From positions 32,658,807-32,722,806 of the forward strand of contig CM018035.1 of assembly GCA_008638375.1 (NCBI GenBank): 64,000 nt of DNA. Direction: 5' to 3'. Source of the DNA: Nyssa sinensis (taxonomy: Eukaryota; Streptophyta; Magnoliopsida; Cornales; Nyssaceae). Under the pieces are notes generated by a model. That model saw only the letters and a list, made by a program, of their open reading frames with translations. It was not told the origin of the DNA and did no database searches. Position numbers and translations under genes: made by a program. Every line of letters starts with the position of its first letter. The stretch's first letter is position 1. This document shows, one piece after another, positions 24,356 to 35,505 of the stretch.

Positions 24356-25065
24356 TGTCACGACCCGAAATCCGCCTCGAGCAGACCCCGAGTCGCGACC
24401 GCCGCCCCAAGACCCGAAGGCCTCGGGACAAGGCTCGCATTTGTAGCGGTATCGAATAGATGTGCTTCATGTGGTTGCGGAAGCGTGAAAAACTTTTTCC
24501 TTTTCTTTTCTCATTCTGAAATTTGCACATCTAGTCCGGTATTGCCGCTCTTTACATAGCATACACATGATATAACATTCAGAGCATAACTAAAAGCTTA
24601 AAGGCTTCATAATTAATACATGTTTAACCGTTCCACGGGACTTAATACACAATAGAGAAATACTTCCTAATATAAAATATTGCCAACTTCATAGTACTTC
24701 CCCAAGAGAATTGCTTGTCCTGTGATTAGTTGCCTAACTCTTCTTCCAAAATAGATAGGCTTATCATCATCGCCATCAAGATCAAGATGCCATCATTTAC
24801 CTGAAAGGGGGACGGATAAAAATCCGGGTAAGCTAATCTAAGCTTGTGAGTAATTCCTGCATGCGTCATGGGGTTTTCAATTGGTAATGGTTTAGCACAT
24901 GAGAGTTTATAAAATACTCACTACCAATTGTTCGTACATTTTAGAACACAGAGTATATGCATTCTTAAAACAGATAGCTTTGAAACATTTAAAGTATTCA
25001 AGTTAAATACACATTTCTTCAAGTAGAGCATATGCAATTTAAAAGCATATAAACACGTATAATAA
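24356..25065 (-). mobile_element. Inverted family-B LTR tail fused to 5' LTR
   Basis: It begins TGTCACGACCCGAAATCCGC and reads as the minus-strand 3' end of a family-B LTR for about 710 bp. Near 25066 it switches to plus-strand LTR sequence (GGGGTGAAATGCAAATCTC, equal to 30961). By eye it is closer to the LTR that ends at 24011 (same GGCGATGATGATAA and TTTTGGAAGAAG blocks) than to its own neighbour arm at 25600-26311, so it comes from another subfamily. Confidence 0.8.
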
Positions 25066-26311
25066 AATAGGGGTGAAATGCAAATCTCTTTAAATATTCT
25101 AATTTGATTATGACAAGTATTTGAAGTTCTATTGTAGAAGTTATACATTTCATGTTTTGAATACTCATGAAAGTATCTATTGAAGAAGCCATGTGATAAA
25201 TGTTTTGTAAGATAAATGGTGTTTAAAGCACCCCCTATGATGGTTAAAATCCTTCGGGATTCAACAATAAATGCTCGGTAGCAGGATCTAATCCCCCAAG
25301 CAAATGAGATTGACAGTATTGGCAGTAAAATGGGAGTCTGGTTTAAAACAGATTCCACCTAATTAAAGAGAAAAGATGACAAATGTTTTTGGAAATGGAA
25401 GCAAGTTTTACCCCCATTTTCCTATACATGTTTATATGTTTTGAAGTAACGCTTTTTGAAATGGAAGCAGGTTTTTACCCTCATTTTCACTATGCATATG
25501 TTTTGAGTTTTATACTCTATTTAAGAAATGTTTCGAGTTTTTATACTCTATTTGAGAAATACGAGTTTTAGCTTGAATACTTTAAATGTTGCAAAGCTAC
25601 CATGTTTTAAGAAATACATGATATGTTATACGTTTTGAAGTTCATATGTATAATTTTAGCTTGAATACTTAAATTGTTTCAAAGCTATCTATTTCAAGAA
25701 TGCATATATTCTGTGTTCTAAATGTACAAGCAACTGGTAGTGTGCATTTTATAAAAATCTCATGTGCTAAACCACTACCAATTGAAAACCCATGACGAAT
25801 ACTGGAATTACTCACAAGCTTAGATTAGCTTACCCGGATTTATATCCGCTCCCTTTCAGGTGACTGACAGTTGTCCTTAATATGAAGAGGTTGATGTTAG
25901 AGCTTACCCATTTTGTGAAGAGCGTAAGCAGCTATTGCAGGACTGGTAGTCTTTTTGGAAAGACTTATAAAGTTTTAAGTTAATCTCTTTTGTATTAGTG
26001 AGATGGTACACCATTATGTATTAAGCCTTATGGGGTAACTAAACATGTTGTAATTTTAAAGTTCTTAAGTTTTATTATGCTCTGAATGCTATATCATGTG
26101 TATGCTATGTAAAGAGCGGCAGTACCGGACGGATGTGCAAATTTTAAAATGAGAAAAGAAAAGAAAAAAAAAATTTCACGCTTCTGCAACCACCTGACGC
26201 ACATCTATCCGATACCGTTGTGTATGCGAGCCTTAACCCTCAGGTCCCCGGGCCTGAGGGTGGCTGTCGCGATTCGGGGATCCGCACGACAGGGGATTCC
26301 GGGTCGTGACA
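25066..26311 (+). mobile_element. 3' part of 5' LTR of gag-only element
   Basis: It matches 30958-32203 base for base with few changes and ends CCGGGTCGTGACA. Short repeats of TTTTGAGTTTTATACTCTAT type occur at 25430-25570. It contains no gene; open frames here have no family resemblance. Confidence 0.85.
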
Positions 26312-26314
26312 ACA

Positions 26315-26325
26315 TGGTATCAGAG
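26315..26325 (+). other. Primer-binding site (initiator tRNA-Met type)
   Basis: TGGTATCAGAG lies 3 bp after the LTR end, the usual primer site of plant LTR elements, complementary to the 3' end of initiator methionine tRNA. The following base is T where the canonical site has C. Confidence 0.85.
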
Positions 26326-26731
26326 TACTAGGTTTACTTGAACCAACTTAGTGACACTAGAAGAGTTAGAATAGAACTATGAGTTAGGTGGGTCTTAGGC
26401 TACCTAGGATATGCGAAGTATGCGATATGATATAAAGGCTGAGGTATGGGACTCGCGTTGTATGAAGTAGATATATGGAGTAACGTGATAGGAAGGCGGG
26501 GTATGGGACCCGCAGTAACATGAAGTAGGTGTTTTGAAGTACGTGAAATGAAGGCGGGGTATGGGACCCGTAGTTAAATAAGAACAATGTAACGAAGATA
26601 ATAAGTAAATGTAGATTATAAAACCACCATGAATCAAGGATAATAACATGTTAAACCTTGAAACATGAAAAAAAGTAAATATAACCTTATATGATGATAG
26701 TTAACAGATGTGTGTTTTTCTTTCAGTAACC

Positions 26732-27829
26732 ATGGTAAATACGAGAGGAAGAAACGCAAGAAACCCTGAGGATCGTTTGGACAGGGTCCAGCACCTCTTG
26801 GAGGCGATGGCTCAAACCATGATTGGTATCCAAGCCCAAAGTAGGACCACACCACCGCCGGCACAAAACCCCGGGCTACCAAATAATCCAGGGACAACCT
26901 TGTTGAGGCCATGAATACGGCAAGCTATAAGACATTCCAAGGTTTCAAACCCCCCTAGGTTCGACGGGCTGGATACCTCCATCGATGCTGAGTCATGGGT
27001 AAAGGAGATGGAACGCATATTTACCGTTATGCCCTGCACTGAGGAGTAGAAAATCTCCTATGCTGCATTTACTTTCAAAGATGCAGCTCATGAATGGTGG
27101 CTTCTGGAGAAAGAGAGAGAGCTGTCAATGGCCTGGACTAGATTCTTGGAGGTATTCTATGACAAGTATTTTCCAAGGTCATTAAAGAATCAAAAGATCG
27201 CAGAATTTGCAATTCTGACCCAAGGGACAATGATTGTGGCAGAATATGAAACCAAGTTTATGAGTTTAGCTCGATTCACACCCCACATAGTCCAAACAGA
27301 AGATTTGAAAGCTCGGAAATTTGAAAGTGCACTAAGAGATGGCATTAGATACCGATTGGAACCTTTTGAGCTCCCCACATACAATGCAGTCGTGGACCGT
27401 GCCAAAATTTTTGAAAGGGCTGGGGTTGCCTTATCTCAAAAGAAAGACAAGAATAAGATTAGCATCAGTCCCCAATCAATGAAAAAGACTAAGACAGGAG
27501 ACAGAAGTGTGACTACTGTTAACAAGAAGGATGACACTAGCAAAAAGTCAGGGGAGGTTCCAGTGTGCCCTACCTGTCAGAAGAAGCATCATGCACCTTG
27601 TTGGCATGACACCGGGGCCTGTTATAAATGTGGTCAGGCTGGACATCTCATCAAAGATTGTCCAAAATAGAGCTCAACTGCTAAGGAGCCTACTGCGGTA
27701 GCTTTATCAGCTACGCCACGTACACCAGCCACGACAGCTGGGAAACCAGGGGGGAGCAAAGAGCCTGTGAGGTACGGACGAGTATATAATGTACTTGCAA
27801 ATACGACTCAGACCCCCAATGATCAGTAA
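26732..27829 (+). pseudogene. Chromovirus-like gag of a gag-only element
   Basis: One frame of about 365 codons from ATG at 26732 to TAA at 27827, with internal stops at 26912 (TGA), 27047 (TAG) and 27668 (TAG) but no frameshift. It starts MVNTRGRNARN. A capsid-like core follows: FDGLDTSIDAESWVKEMERI, AAHEWWLLEKE, WTRFLEVFYDKYFPRSLKNQ and FMSLARFTPHIVQTEDLKAR. A CCHC zinc knuckle CYKCGQAGHLIKDC ends the core. The tail GRVYNVLANTTQTPNDQ looks like the start of a protease region, then the frame ends and the polypurine tract comes about 140 bp later. Gag packages RNA into particles; with protease, RT and integrase absent the element must have relied on helpers. It resembles what has been called TR-GAG elements. 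Confidence 0.88.
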
Positions 27830-27968
27830 GGTACACCTCCCAGATATTGAAATCTGTTATATACGTATGTGTAAATTGTCATTTAAATTTAACTACTAGA
27901 CATGTGAGCATAGTAGATATAAGCCTAATCTCAAGAATAAGGGCCCTTGAGTTTTGAGGACAAAACTC

Positions 27969-27985
27969 TTTTAAGGGGGGAAGGG
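27969..27985 (+). other. Polypurine tract of gag-only element
   Basis: TTTTAAGGGGGGAAGGG directly precedes the LTR start TGTAATACCTCGACCC. It is the expected plus-strand primer, preceded by the GAGGACAAAACTC stretch common to plant chromoviruses. Confidence 0.85.
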
Positions 27986-29887
27986 TGTAATACCTCGACC
28001 CAAAGATACCGGGTCATATGACACGTATACCGAGATGGGTCGGTTGAGTAGTACAACCTGAGCTGTTTAAAGCTCTGCACTAGGGCATTAAGTGGAACTA
28101 TTCGATTTCAGACTAGTAATGGACTATTTAGAACAGTCAGTGCCGGGTAATACCCGAGCACCTCAAGACCCAGCACCGTAATGTGTGCACTCGCGCATTT
28201 CAATGCACAACCATATTTCATAAACATGTAGTATGCCGAAAATGAGTGTATGTGTGCGTTGTTATAAATATATTAATATGCATATATATGGAAATATATA
28301 TATATATATATATATATACTTGTATAAGAGAGTATAGTATACACACATGGAAAGGTGTATTGTGTGCATGTATGTATAGGAACAAGTATGTATACATGTG
28401 TATATATATATAATAAAGCAATTAAATATATATATATATATGTAAATATCTTGTGTGTGTAAGTGTGAATAGAGTGTGTGTGTGTAAGATGGCCGTGTAT
28501 GTGTGTGTGTGTGTTCACTATGTGAGTGAGTGAGTGTGTGTGTATATAATATACATATATGCTACAAATGTCCTCCCTCATTTAATGCAAAGTAAAAAAG
28601 AGAGAAAGCAAAATTTATGAGATGGGAAAGGGAGTTATTAAGAAGAGAAAGATGCAGGCTAGAAGTAGGGCTACGAATGAAGAAAGAGAGAGAGAGAGGT
28701 CAGTTGCTCTCTTTAAAAGCAAAGCGTGCAAAGCATGCTTGCTTCATACGAAAGAAATCAATAGAGGGAGGAACTGAGGAGGATAGAAGAAGGATCAGAA
28801 GTAGAAGGGATAGTTCACTGTAAACAGGTAAAATATCCAAAATTTTATGTTTTTCTCTCTCTAAGATTTAAACAAGAATATGAACTGTTTTTAAGTTGTT
28901 TAAGTACATATAATGTCTAGAACATATTCTAACAAGGATAAGCATGAAATTTAGTCTTGAAAACACACTGAAATATGAAAACCCAGAAGAACCGCCATTA
29001 AAAGACCTTGCTCAAGCAGGTCTGAACCGACTTCAACCAAATCCCATTTGACTAATCAAGACCTAAAGTAGACCCTACAAGCATCCCCAAAACACATGAC
29101 TGTGACCAAAAACCTAAAGAAATGACCATGGAAATAAGAGTTGCATGTTTTGGGTTTGAAACCCAATCCCTCAAACTCGATGTAAAACTCACGTTTATGA
29201 ATGGGAAATGAAATCTTATGGAAATATAAGCATAACCGAACAAACCCCAAGAGATTTGGCTAAAAAATGAGCATATACGACTGAGACACAGGTTTGATTA
29301 TCAAACCTTTAACCGAGCTGATGACGCCTGTTTGATGACTAAAATGAATGAAAACCTCTTAAAGAATGTCCCAGAAATGGATTAGATTAAAAACAAGTGG
29401 GGTTTGGGTGAGTAAAATGGCTCGAAATTGAAGCTTTTTAGCTTCAGGATCTAGGGCAACAGTAAGGGTTGAACGGGGAAGACGACACTGAGTCGACTCG
29501 CAAACATTTAGAACGGTGGGTGGACTCGAACACGTGTCGAGCTATGGGCTAGCCACCGAATAAATAGAGTGACGTCGTATAGGGGCCCTTGATACATATA
29601 TGTATAACCGTTTTAAGTTTTAAAAAGAGAAGAAAGGAAAATTTGCGGTCAGTGTGGTTCGAACCCCTGACCCACGCGCCCACACATCCCTCTCTTACCA
29701 CTCGGCCACGCATGCGCTTGTGTCACATATGGGGCAAATTATATATATATATATATATATATAATAAATCAGAAAATAAAAAGGTGCATTTGCACCTTTT
29801 GGGATTCGAACGCAGTGTCTATTGGGAGGGAGGTGACACGCTGGCCGGCGTGCCACCCATTTCATCTGGTCATGTTATGCAAACTAA

Positions 29888-29918
<31 letters not shown>

Positions 29919-32203
29919 ATACTTGACACAATTAATTTAATTAAGTTAATTAATTAAATTAAATAGTCAAAAAATGCCCGGTGTCCAAATGAGATGAGTT
30001 ATATATGTATTCTTACTATCTCAGACCTCCTGAGTCCATTGGTGAGGTCCACGACATGAGATGAGGTGCTGAAAAATTTAAGAACCGTAAAAATGTTAAA
30101 ATGACCAAAATGCCCCTGCCCCATAAATGAGTCAAACGAAGTCCAAATTAAATAAATAAATAGTGAATTTTGACTATTTTAAACATTCTAAATCTAATGG
30201 TGGGTACCGTTTCAAGAGACGGACTCTGAAAAATTTAGACACGTTAAGGTATAAATTACCAAATCTCCTCTAACATGTCCTGAGCTGAATTAAATTCTAA
30301 GAAAGCCTAAATTGACTTTCTTCGACGTTCCGGACTCAATGGTAGAGTCTATTCAACCAAAAGAGATGTCTAAAATAAAAATACATAAAATTTGATGAAT
30401 AGCATCAGTTAGGTGACTATAAATTTGAAACTTTGCCGAAGTACTGAGCATGACACGTTGACATGTGAAGTAAATAAATTTAAATTAAAGTTAATGGAGC
30501 TACCAGAAGAGTATAGTTAAAATGAAATAAACTCCTAACACATTAAAATGTGTCGTAGGCTAAGAGTACGAGTCGAATTAAGTATACACGAAATTATGGA
30601 ATATTCGTAAATCGGTTAGGATTAAATATGATCCAAGCATAAGTTAAGAAACATTGATAGGTGATATTATAGTGAATGTGAAGTTGATGAGACTGTTTAT
30701 GAATTGTTCTTAGAAACTACGGAGGAAGTGGGAAAGCACATTTTTAGCACTAACCCTAAAGGACTGAGGTGAGTAACCCTGTGTTTGAAGTGGAGCTTTA
30801 ACTCCATATATTTGAAGAAGTTTTAAAGTTCAAGTTATGTGAAGCATTTGAATGTCAAATTCAGTTTTATTATAATTCCTGTTTTAAATTGTTCCGTTAC
30901 GACATGCTTGCTAAATGGTTTTATATTCAGCTCTTTTCTTGGGAATGTTTAGCATGTCGGGGTGAAATGCAAATCTCTTTAAATATTCTGAATTTGATTA
31001 TGACAAGTATTTGAAGTTCTATTGTAGAAGTTATACATTTCATGTTTTGAATACTCATGAAAGTATCTATTGAAGAAGCCATGTGATAAATGTTTTGTAA
31101 GATAAATAGTGTTTAAAGCACCCCCTATGATGGTTGAAATCCTTCGGGATTCAATAGTAAATGCCTGGTAGCAGGATCTAATCCCCCAAGAAAATGAGAT
31201 CGATAGTATTGGCAGTAAAATGGGAGTTTGGTTCGAAACAGATTCCACCTAATTAAAGAGAAAAGATGACAAATGTTTTTGGAAATAGAAACAGGTTTTA
31301 CCCCCATTTTCCTATACATGTTTATATGTTTTGAAGTAACGCTTTTTGAAATGAAAGCAGGTTTTTACCCTCATTTTCACTATGCATATGTTTTGTGTTT
31401 TATACTCTATTTAAGAAATGTTTTGAGTTTTTATACTCTATTTGAGAAATACGAGTTTTAGCTTAAATACTTTAAATGTTGCAAAGCTACCATGTTTTAA
31501 GAAATACATGATATGTTATATGTTTTGAAGTTCATATGTATAAGTTTAGCTTGAATACTTAAATTGTTTCAAAGCTATCTGTTTCAAGATTGCATATATT
31601 CTGGGTTCTAAACGTACAAGCAATTGGTAGTGTGTATTTTATAAAAATCTCATGTGTTAAACCACTACCAATTGAAAACCCATGACGAATACTGGAATTA
31701 CTCACAAGCTTAGATTAGCTTACTCGGATTTATATCCGCCCCTCTTCAGGTGACTGACAGTAGTCTTGATGTGAAGAGGTTGATGTTAGTGCTTACCCAT
31801 TTTGTGAAGAGTGTAAGCAGCTATTGCAGAATTGGCAGTCTTTTTGGAAAGACTTATAAAGTTTTAAGTTAATCTCTTTTGTATTAGTGAGATGGTACAC
31901 CATTATGTATTAAGCCCTATGGAGTAACTAAACATGTTGTAATTTTAAAGTTCTTAAGTTTTATTATGCTTTGAATGTTATATCATGTGTACGCTATGTA
32001 AAGAGCAGCAGTACCGGACGGATGTGCAAATTTTAAAATGAGAAAAGAAAAGAAAAAAAAAAAAATTTCACGCTTCCGCAACCACCTGACGCACATCTAT
32101 CCGATACTGTTGTGTATGCAAGCCTTAACCCTCAAGTCCCCGGGCCTGAGGGTGGCGATCGCGATTCGAGGATCCACACGGCATGGGATTCTGGGTCGTG
32201 ACA
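27986..32203 (+). mobile_element. 3' LTR of gag-only element (family B)
   Basis: The LTR runs TGTAATACCTCGACCC to CTGGGTCGTGACA, 4218 bp. Contents in order: TA/TG microsatellites (28290-28550), a GA-rich tract (28600-28700), tRNA-like boxes (29656-29708, 29801-29811), TA tracts (29738-29765, 29888-29915), module copies (30010-30350) and an AT-rich 3' third. No gene is supported. Confidence 0.92.
29656..29708 (-). other. tRNA-like A/B box pair in family-B 3' LTR
   Basis: On the minus strand, TGGCCGAGTGG (29698-29708) is a good A box and GGTTCGAACC (29656-29665) a good B box, 32 bp apart. The region around them resembles a tRNA-Ser/Leu D arm and T arm but lacks a complete acceptor stem by eye. 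Another B-box-like GGATTCGAAC occurs at 29802-29811 beside a GGTGCATTTGCACC palindrome. Relic of a tRNA or tRNA-derived SINE is the likeliest origin. Confidence 0.6.
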
Positions 32204-33390
32204 AAAACAAGGCCAGAAGGATCAGAATCAAGGCAGCTCGGTACCTGATTTTGAATGGAAAGCTTTACAGAAGATCCTATTCACAACCCTTACTAAGGTG
32301 TTTGACTCTAGAAGAATCCAAGTATGTCTTGGCAGAAATACACGAAGGAATTTGTGGCAAACACAATGGGGGCAGAACCATAGCCCACCGAGCTTTAACA
32401 CAGGGATACTATTGGCCGAGTATGTTGAGGCAAGCGAAAGAGTACGTCCAGAGGTGTGACAAATGCCAACGGTTCGCTCCCTACCAACACCGGCCCCATC
32501 ATGAGTTCATTTTTATTGTCAGCCCATGGCCATTTGCTTAGTGGGGGATGGACATCATAGGCCCACTACCAAAAGCCATACCGAACAAGAGATACCTCTT
32601 AGTGGCCATTGACTATTTCTCCAAATGGGCAGAGGCAGAGCTCCTAACACACATTACAAAGAAAGAAGTCAAGAATTTCACTTGGAAAAATATAGTCTGC
32701 AGGTTCGGCATACCACGCGTTATCATCTCAGACAATGGTACATAGTTTGCAGGCAAAGTTTTTAAGAAATTTTGCCAAGACTTGCACATCAGTCAACATT
32801 TTGCCTCTCTATGCCATCCCCAAGCCAACGGGCAAGCAGAGGTCACAAACCAAACAATCCTGGATGCTCTTAAGAAGAGGTTGGAAGAAGCCAAGGGAAG
32901 ATGGGTTGAAGAACTCCCTAGAGTTCTCTGGGCCTACAGAACCACCAGAAGAACACCTACCTCTGAAACTCCCTTCTCACTTGCTTATGGTACCGAAGCG
33001 GTGATCCTTATTGAGATCGGTATGCCTTCTCTAAGCACTGAAGCTTTCAACTGAGGGAGCATTGATCATCAACTTGCAGAAAACTTGGACCTACTTGAAG
33101 AAAAAAGGAACCAAGCCAGGATCAGGACAGAAGCATATCAGCACAAGATGGCCAACAACTTTAAACTGGGGCTAAAACCCATCAGCTTTCAGGTTGGAGA
33201 TCTCGTCCTAAGAAAGGTGTTCCCAAATACTAAAGATCCCACTATGGAAAAACTGTCACCCAACTGGGAAGGCCCTTACAGAATAACAAAGGTTGTCAGA
33301 CCTACCACATATTAGCTAGAAAACATGGCTGGGAAACCTGTACCCAGGCCTTGGAATATAGAGCATTTACGAAAATATTATCAATAAAAC
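32204..33390 (+). pseudogene. Tat integrase, disrupted
   Basis: Reading resumes after the insertion with KARRIRIKAARYLILNGKLY. The HHCC zinc region follows (IHEGICGKHNGGRTIAHR, YWPSMLRQAKEYVQRCDKCQ). The catalytic core has Asp in MDIIGPLPKA, Asp in IISDNGT and Glu in NGQAEVTNQT; 35 residues separate the second Asp and the Glu, as in DD35E integrases. The C-terminal part has VGDLVLRKVFPNTKDPT and LSPNWEGPYRI. Stops: TAG at 32539 (family Gln before WGMD), TAG at 32743 (family Gln after DNGT), TGA at 33052, TAG at 33313, then the frame runs to GKPVPRPWNIEHLRKYYQ and stops near 33388. All catalytic residues remain but no full protein can be made. Confidence 0.92.
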
Positions 33391-33420
33391 TTTTCTCTCT
33401 TACATCCCTTCAGAAAAGTA

Positions 33421-34790
33421 TTCTCCTCTCAATGCACACACCCCTAGGTTTGGTCCAGCGTATTGACCTCTAAAGCCTTGTACATTACAAGTCCTTCAGG
33501 CCTGGTCCTCTAAATGCACAGACCCCTAGGTCTGGTCCAGAGTATTGACCCCTGAAGCCTCGTGTCCATTACAAGACCTTCAGGCCTAGTCCTCTAAATG
33601 CACATACCCCCAAGTTTGGTCCAACGTATTGACCCTTGAAGCTTTGTATCCATTACAAATCTTTCAGGCCTGGTCCTCTAAATGTACAGACCCCCAAGTC
33701 TGGTCCAGCGTATTGACCCCTAAAGCCTTGTATCCATTATAAGTCCTTCAGGCCTGGTCCTCTAAATGCACAGACCCCTAGGTCTGGTCCAGTGTATTGA
33801 CCCCTTGAAGCCTTGTATCCATTACAAGTCCTTCAGGCCTGGTCTTTTAAATGCACAGACCCTTAGGTCTGGTCCAGAGTATTGACCCTTGAAGCCTTGT
33901 ATCCATTACAAGTCCTTCAGGCCTGGTCCTCTAAATGCACAGACCCCTAGGTCTGGTCCAGCGTATTGACCCCTGAAGCCTTGTATCCATTACAAGTCCT
34001 TCAGGCCTGGTCTTTTAAATGCACAGACCCCTAGGTCTGGTCCAGAGTATTGACCCCTGAAGCCTTGTATCCATTCCAAGTCCTTCAGGCCTGGTCCTCC
34101 AAATGTACAGACCCCTAGGTTTGGTCTAGAGTGTTGACCCCTGAAGCCTTGTATCCATTACAAGACTTTTAGGCTTGGTCCTCTAAATGCACAGACCCCC
34201 AGGTTTGGTCTAGCATATTAACCCCTAAAGCCTTGTATCCATTACAAGTCCTTCAGGCCTGGTCCTCTAAATGCACAGACCCCCAGGTCTGGTCCAGCGT
34301 AGTGACCCCTGAAGCCTTGTATCCATTACAAGTCCTGCAGGCCTGGTCCTCTAAATGCACAGACCCCTAGGTCTGGTCCAGCGTATTGACCCCTGAAGCC
34401 TTGTATCCATTACAAGTCCTTCAGGTCTGGTCCTTTAAATGCACAGACCCCTAGGTCTGGTCCAGAGTATTGACCCCTGAAGCCTTGTATCCATTCCAAG
34501 TCTTTCAGGCCTGGTCCTCTAAATGCACAGACCCCCAGGTCTGGTCCAGAGTGTTGACCCCTGAAGCCTCGTATCCATTACAAGACCTTTAGGCTTGGTC
34601 CTCTAAATGCACAGACCCCTAGGTCTGGTCCAGCATATTGACCCCCAAAGCCTTGTATCCATTACAAGTCCTTCAGGCCTGGTCCTCTAAATGCACAGAC
34701 CCCCAGGTTTGGTCTAGTGTATTAACCTCTAAAGCCTTGTATTCACTATAAATCCTTTAGGCACGGTCCATTTAATGCACAGACCCCCTG
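33421..34790 (+). repeat. 84 bp minisatellite in Tat 3' region (about 16 copies)
   Basis: About 16 tandem units of 84 bp carry CTAAATGCACAGACCCCTAG, GGTCTGGTCCAGCGTATTGA and CATTACAAGTCCTTCAGGCC. CTAAATG at 33931 and TTAAATG at 34015 give the period. Units include the short inverted pair CAGACC/GGTCTG. The array begins within 40 bp of the integrase end and diverges more at its edges than in its middle. Tandem arrays here are known in Tat-lineage elements. Confidence 0.93.
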
Positions 34791-35505
34791 GTCTGGTCCA
34801 TCGTAAAAAACAGACCCCTAAAAACATTATAGCTTGTGCGAGTGATACAGATCAGTTACAACCAATTCTGGTTCAGTTATTACGAAGCTTCCTGTTTTGG
34901 CCTAATATAAAAGAGATTTGATCTTGGGAGACATATTATTCACTCTTTTGATGAGCAAAGGTTTTGATCACTTCAATTATTATAAGTCTTCTTACCCAGT
35001 TATTGTCTGTCCTGGTGGACAGATCTTGCTCATGAAAGTTCAGCTTAATTATCATTACAAGCCTCACGAATCAACAGTTAAGTCCTAGTGGACACAAATT
35101 CTTATTATGAACGACTGGTTATCATAAGTCATCCCACATATCATAATCTTCGCAAGTCCTACTGCTCAAAGCTACTTAGAACAAGTTTTGATTCAACTGT
35201 TCAAGATGCTCTGCTCGGAAGACAGCTTCTGATCATAATTAGTTAAAAGACTGTTTTGCAATACACTCAGCTCATAAACATCTCTCCTTACACTAACCAC
35301 AAGCTTAAAGGGCTGGAGCCTAGGCTTATACTACAGAGCAACAATGACTTGGGACAATATTGAATTTACTTGCATCTACAACAATGACTTGCAGTTCAGA
35401 AGGGTAAAGGCATTCAAGCTTTGAAGAAATTTAATTTTATTGATAAAAGTATTCAAGTACATCAGTGATAAAAAAATAAATAGCACGAATACACAAAACA
35501 AGATC
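34791..35505. other. Tat 3' region without recognisable feature
   Basis: This is single-copy-looking, AT-rich sequence between the minisatellite and the antisense ORF. I see no coding frame, repeat or RNA gene in it. Confidence 0.6.

Larger units (their letters stand above)
24356..32203 (+). mobile_element. Family-B gag-only element with inverted left terminus
   Basis: One insertion in Tat pol, flanked by AGAAC (24351-24355) and AAAAC (32204-32208), a 5 bp duplication with one mismatch. From left to right: inverted LTR tail (24356-25065), 3' part of a plus-strand 5' LTR (25066-26311), primer-binding site, gag, polypurine tract, and complete 3' LTR (27986-32203, 4218 bp). The 5' LTR lacks its first 3 kb. 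The two LTR parts (25066-26311 and 30958-32203) have equal length and look about 96-97 percent identical over the first few hundred bases, so this is a younger insertion than the Tat host. There is no pol. Confidence 0.88.

Noticed and set aside
24188..24559. A single 123-codon gene
   Set aside because: It is a chance fusion of Tat aRNase H linker (to 24355) with inverted LTR sequence.
28218..28581. Tyr/Ile/Thr/His-rich open frames
   Set aside because: Microsatellite translation inside the 3' LTR; no conserved motif.
29656..29708. A functional tRNA gene
   Set aside because: A and B boxes are good, but no acceptor stem or anticodon arm can be made by eye; kept only as a tRNA-like relic.
32038..32541. 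A 167-codon gene starting in the LTR
   Set aside because: The start lies in the LTR; the real content is Tat integrase from 32204, which is joined to the LTR only by the insertion.
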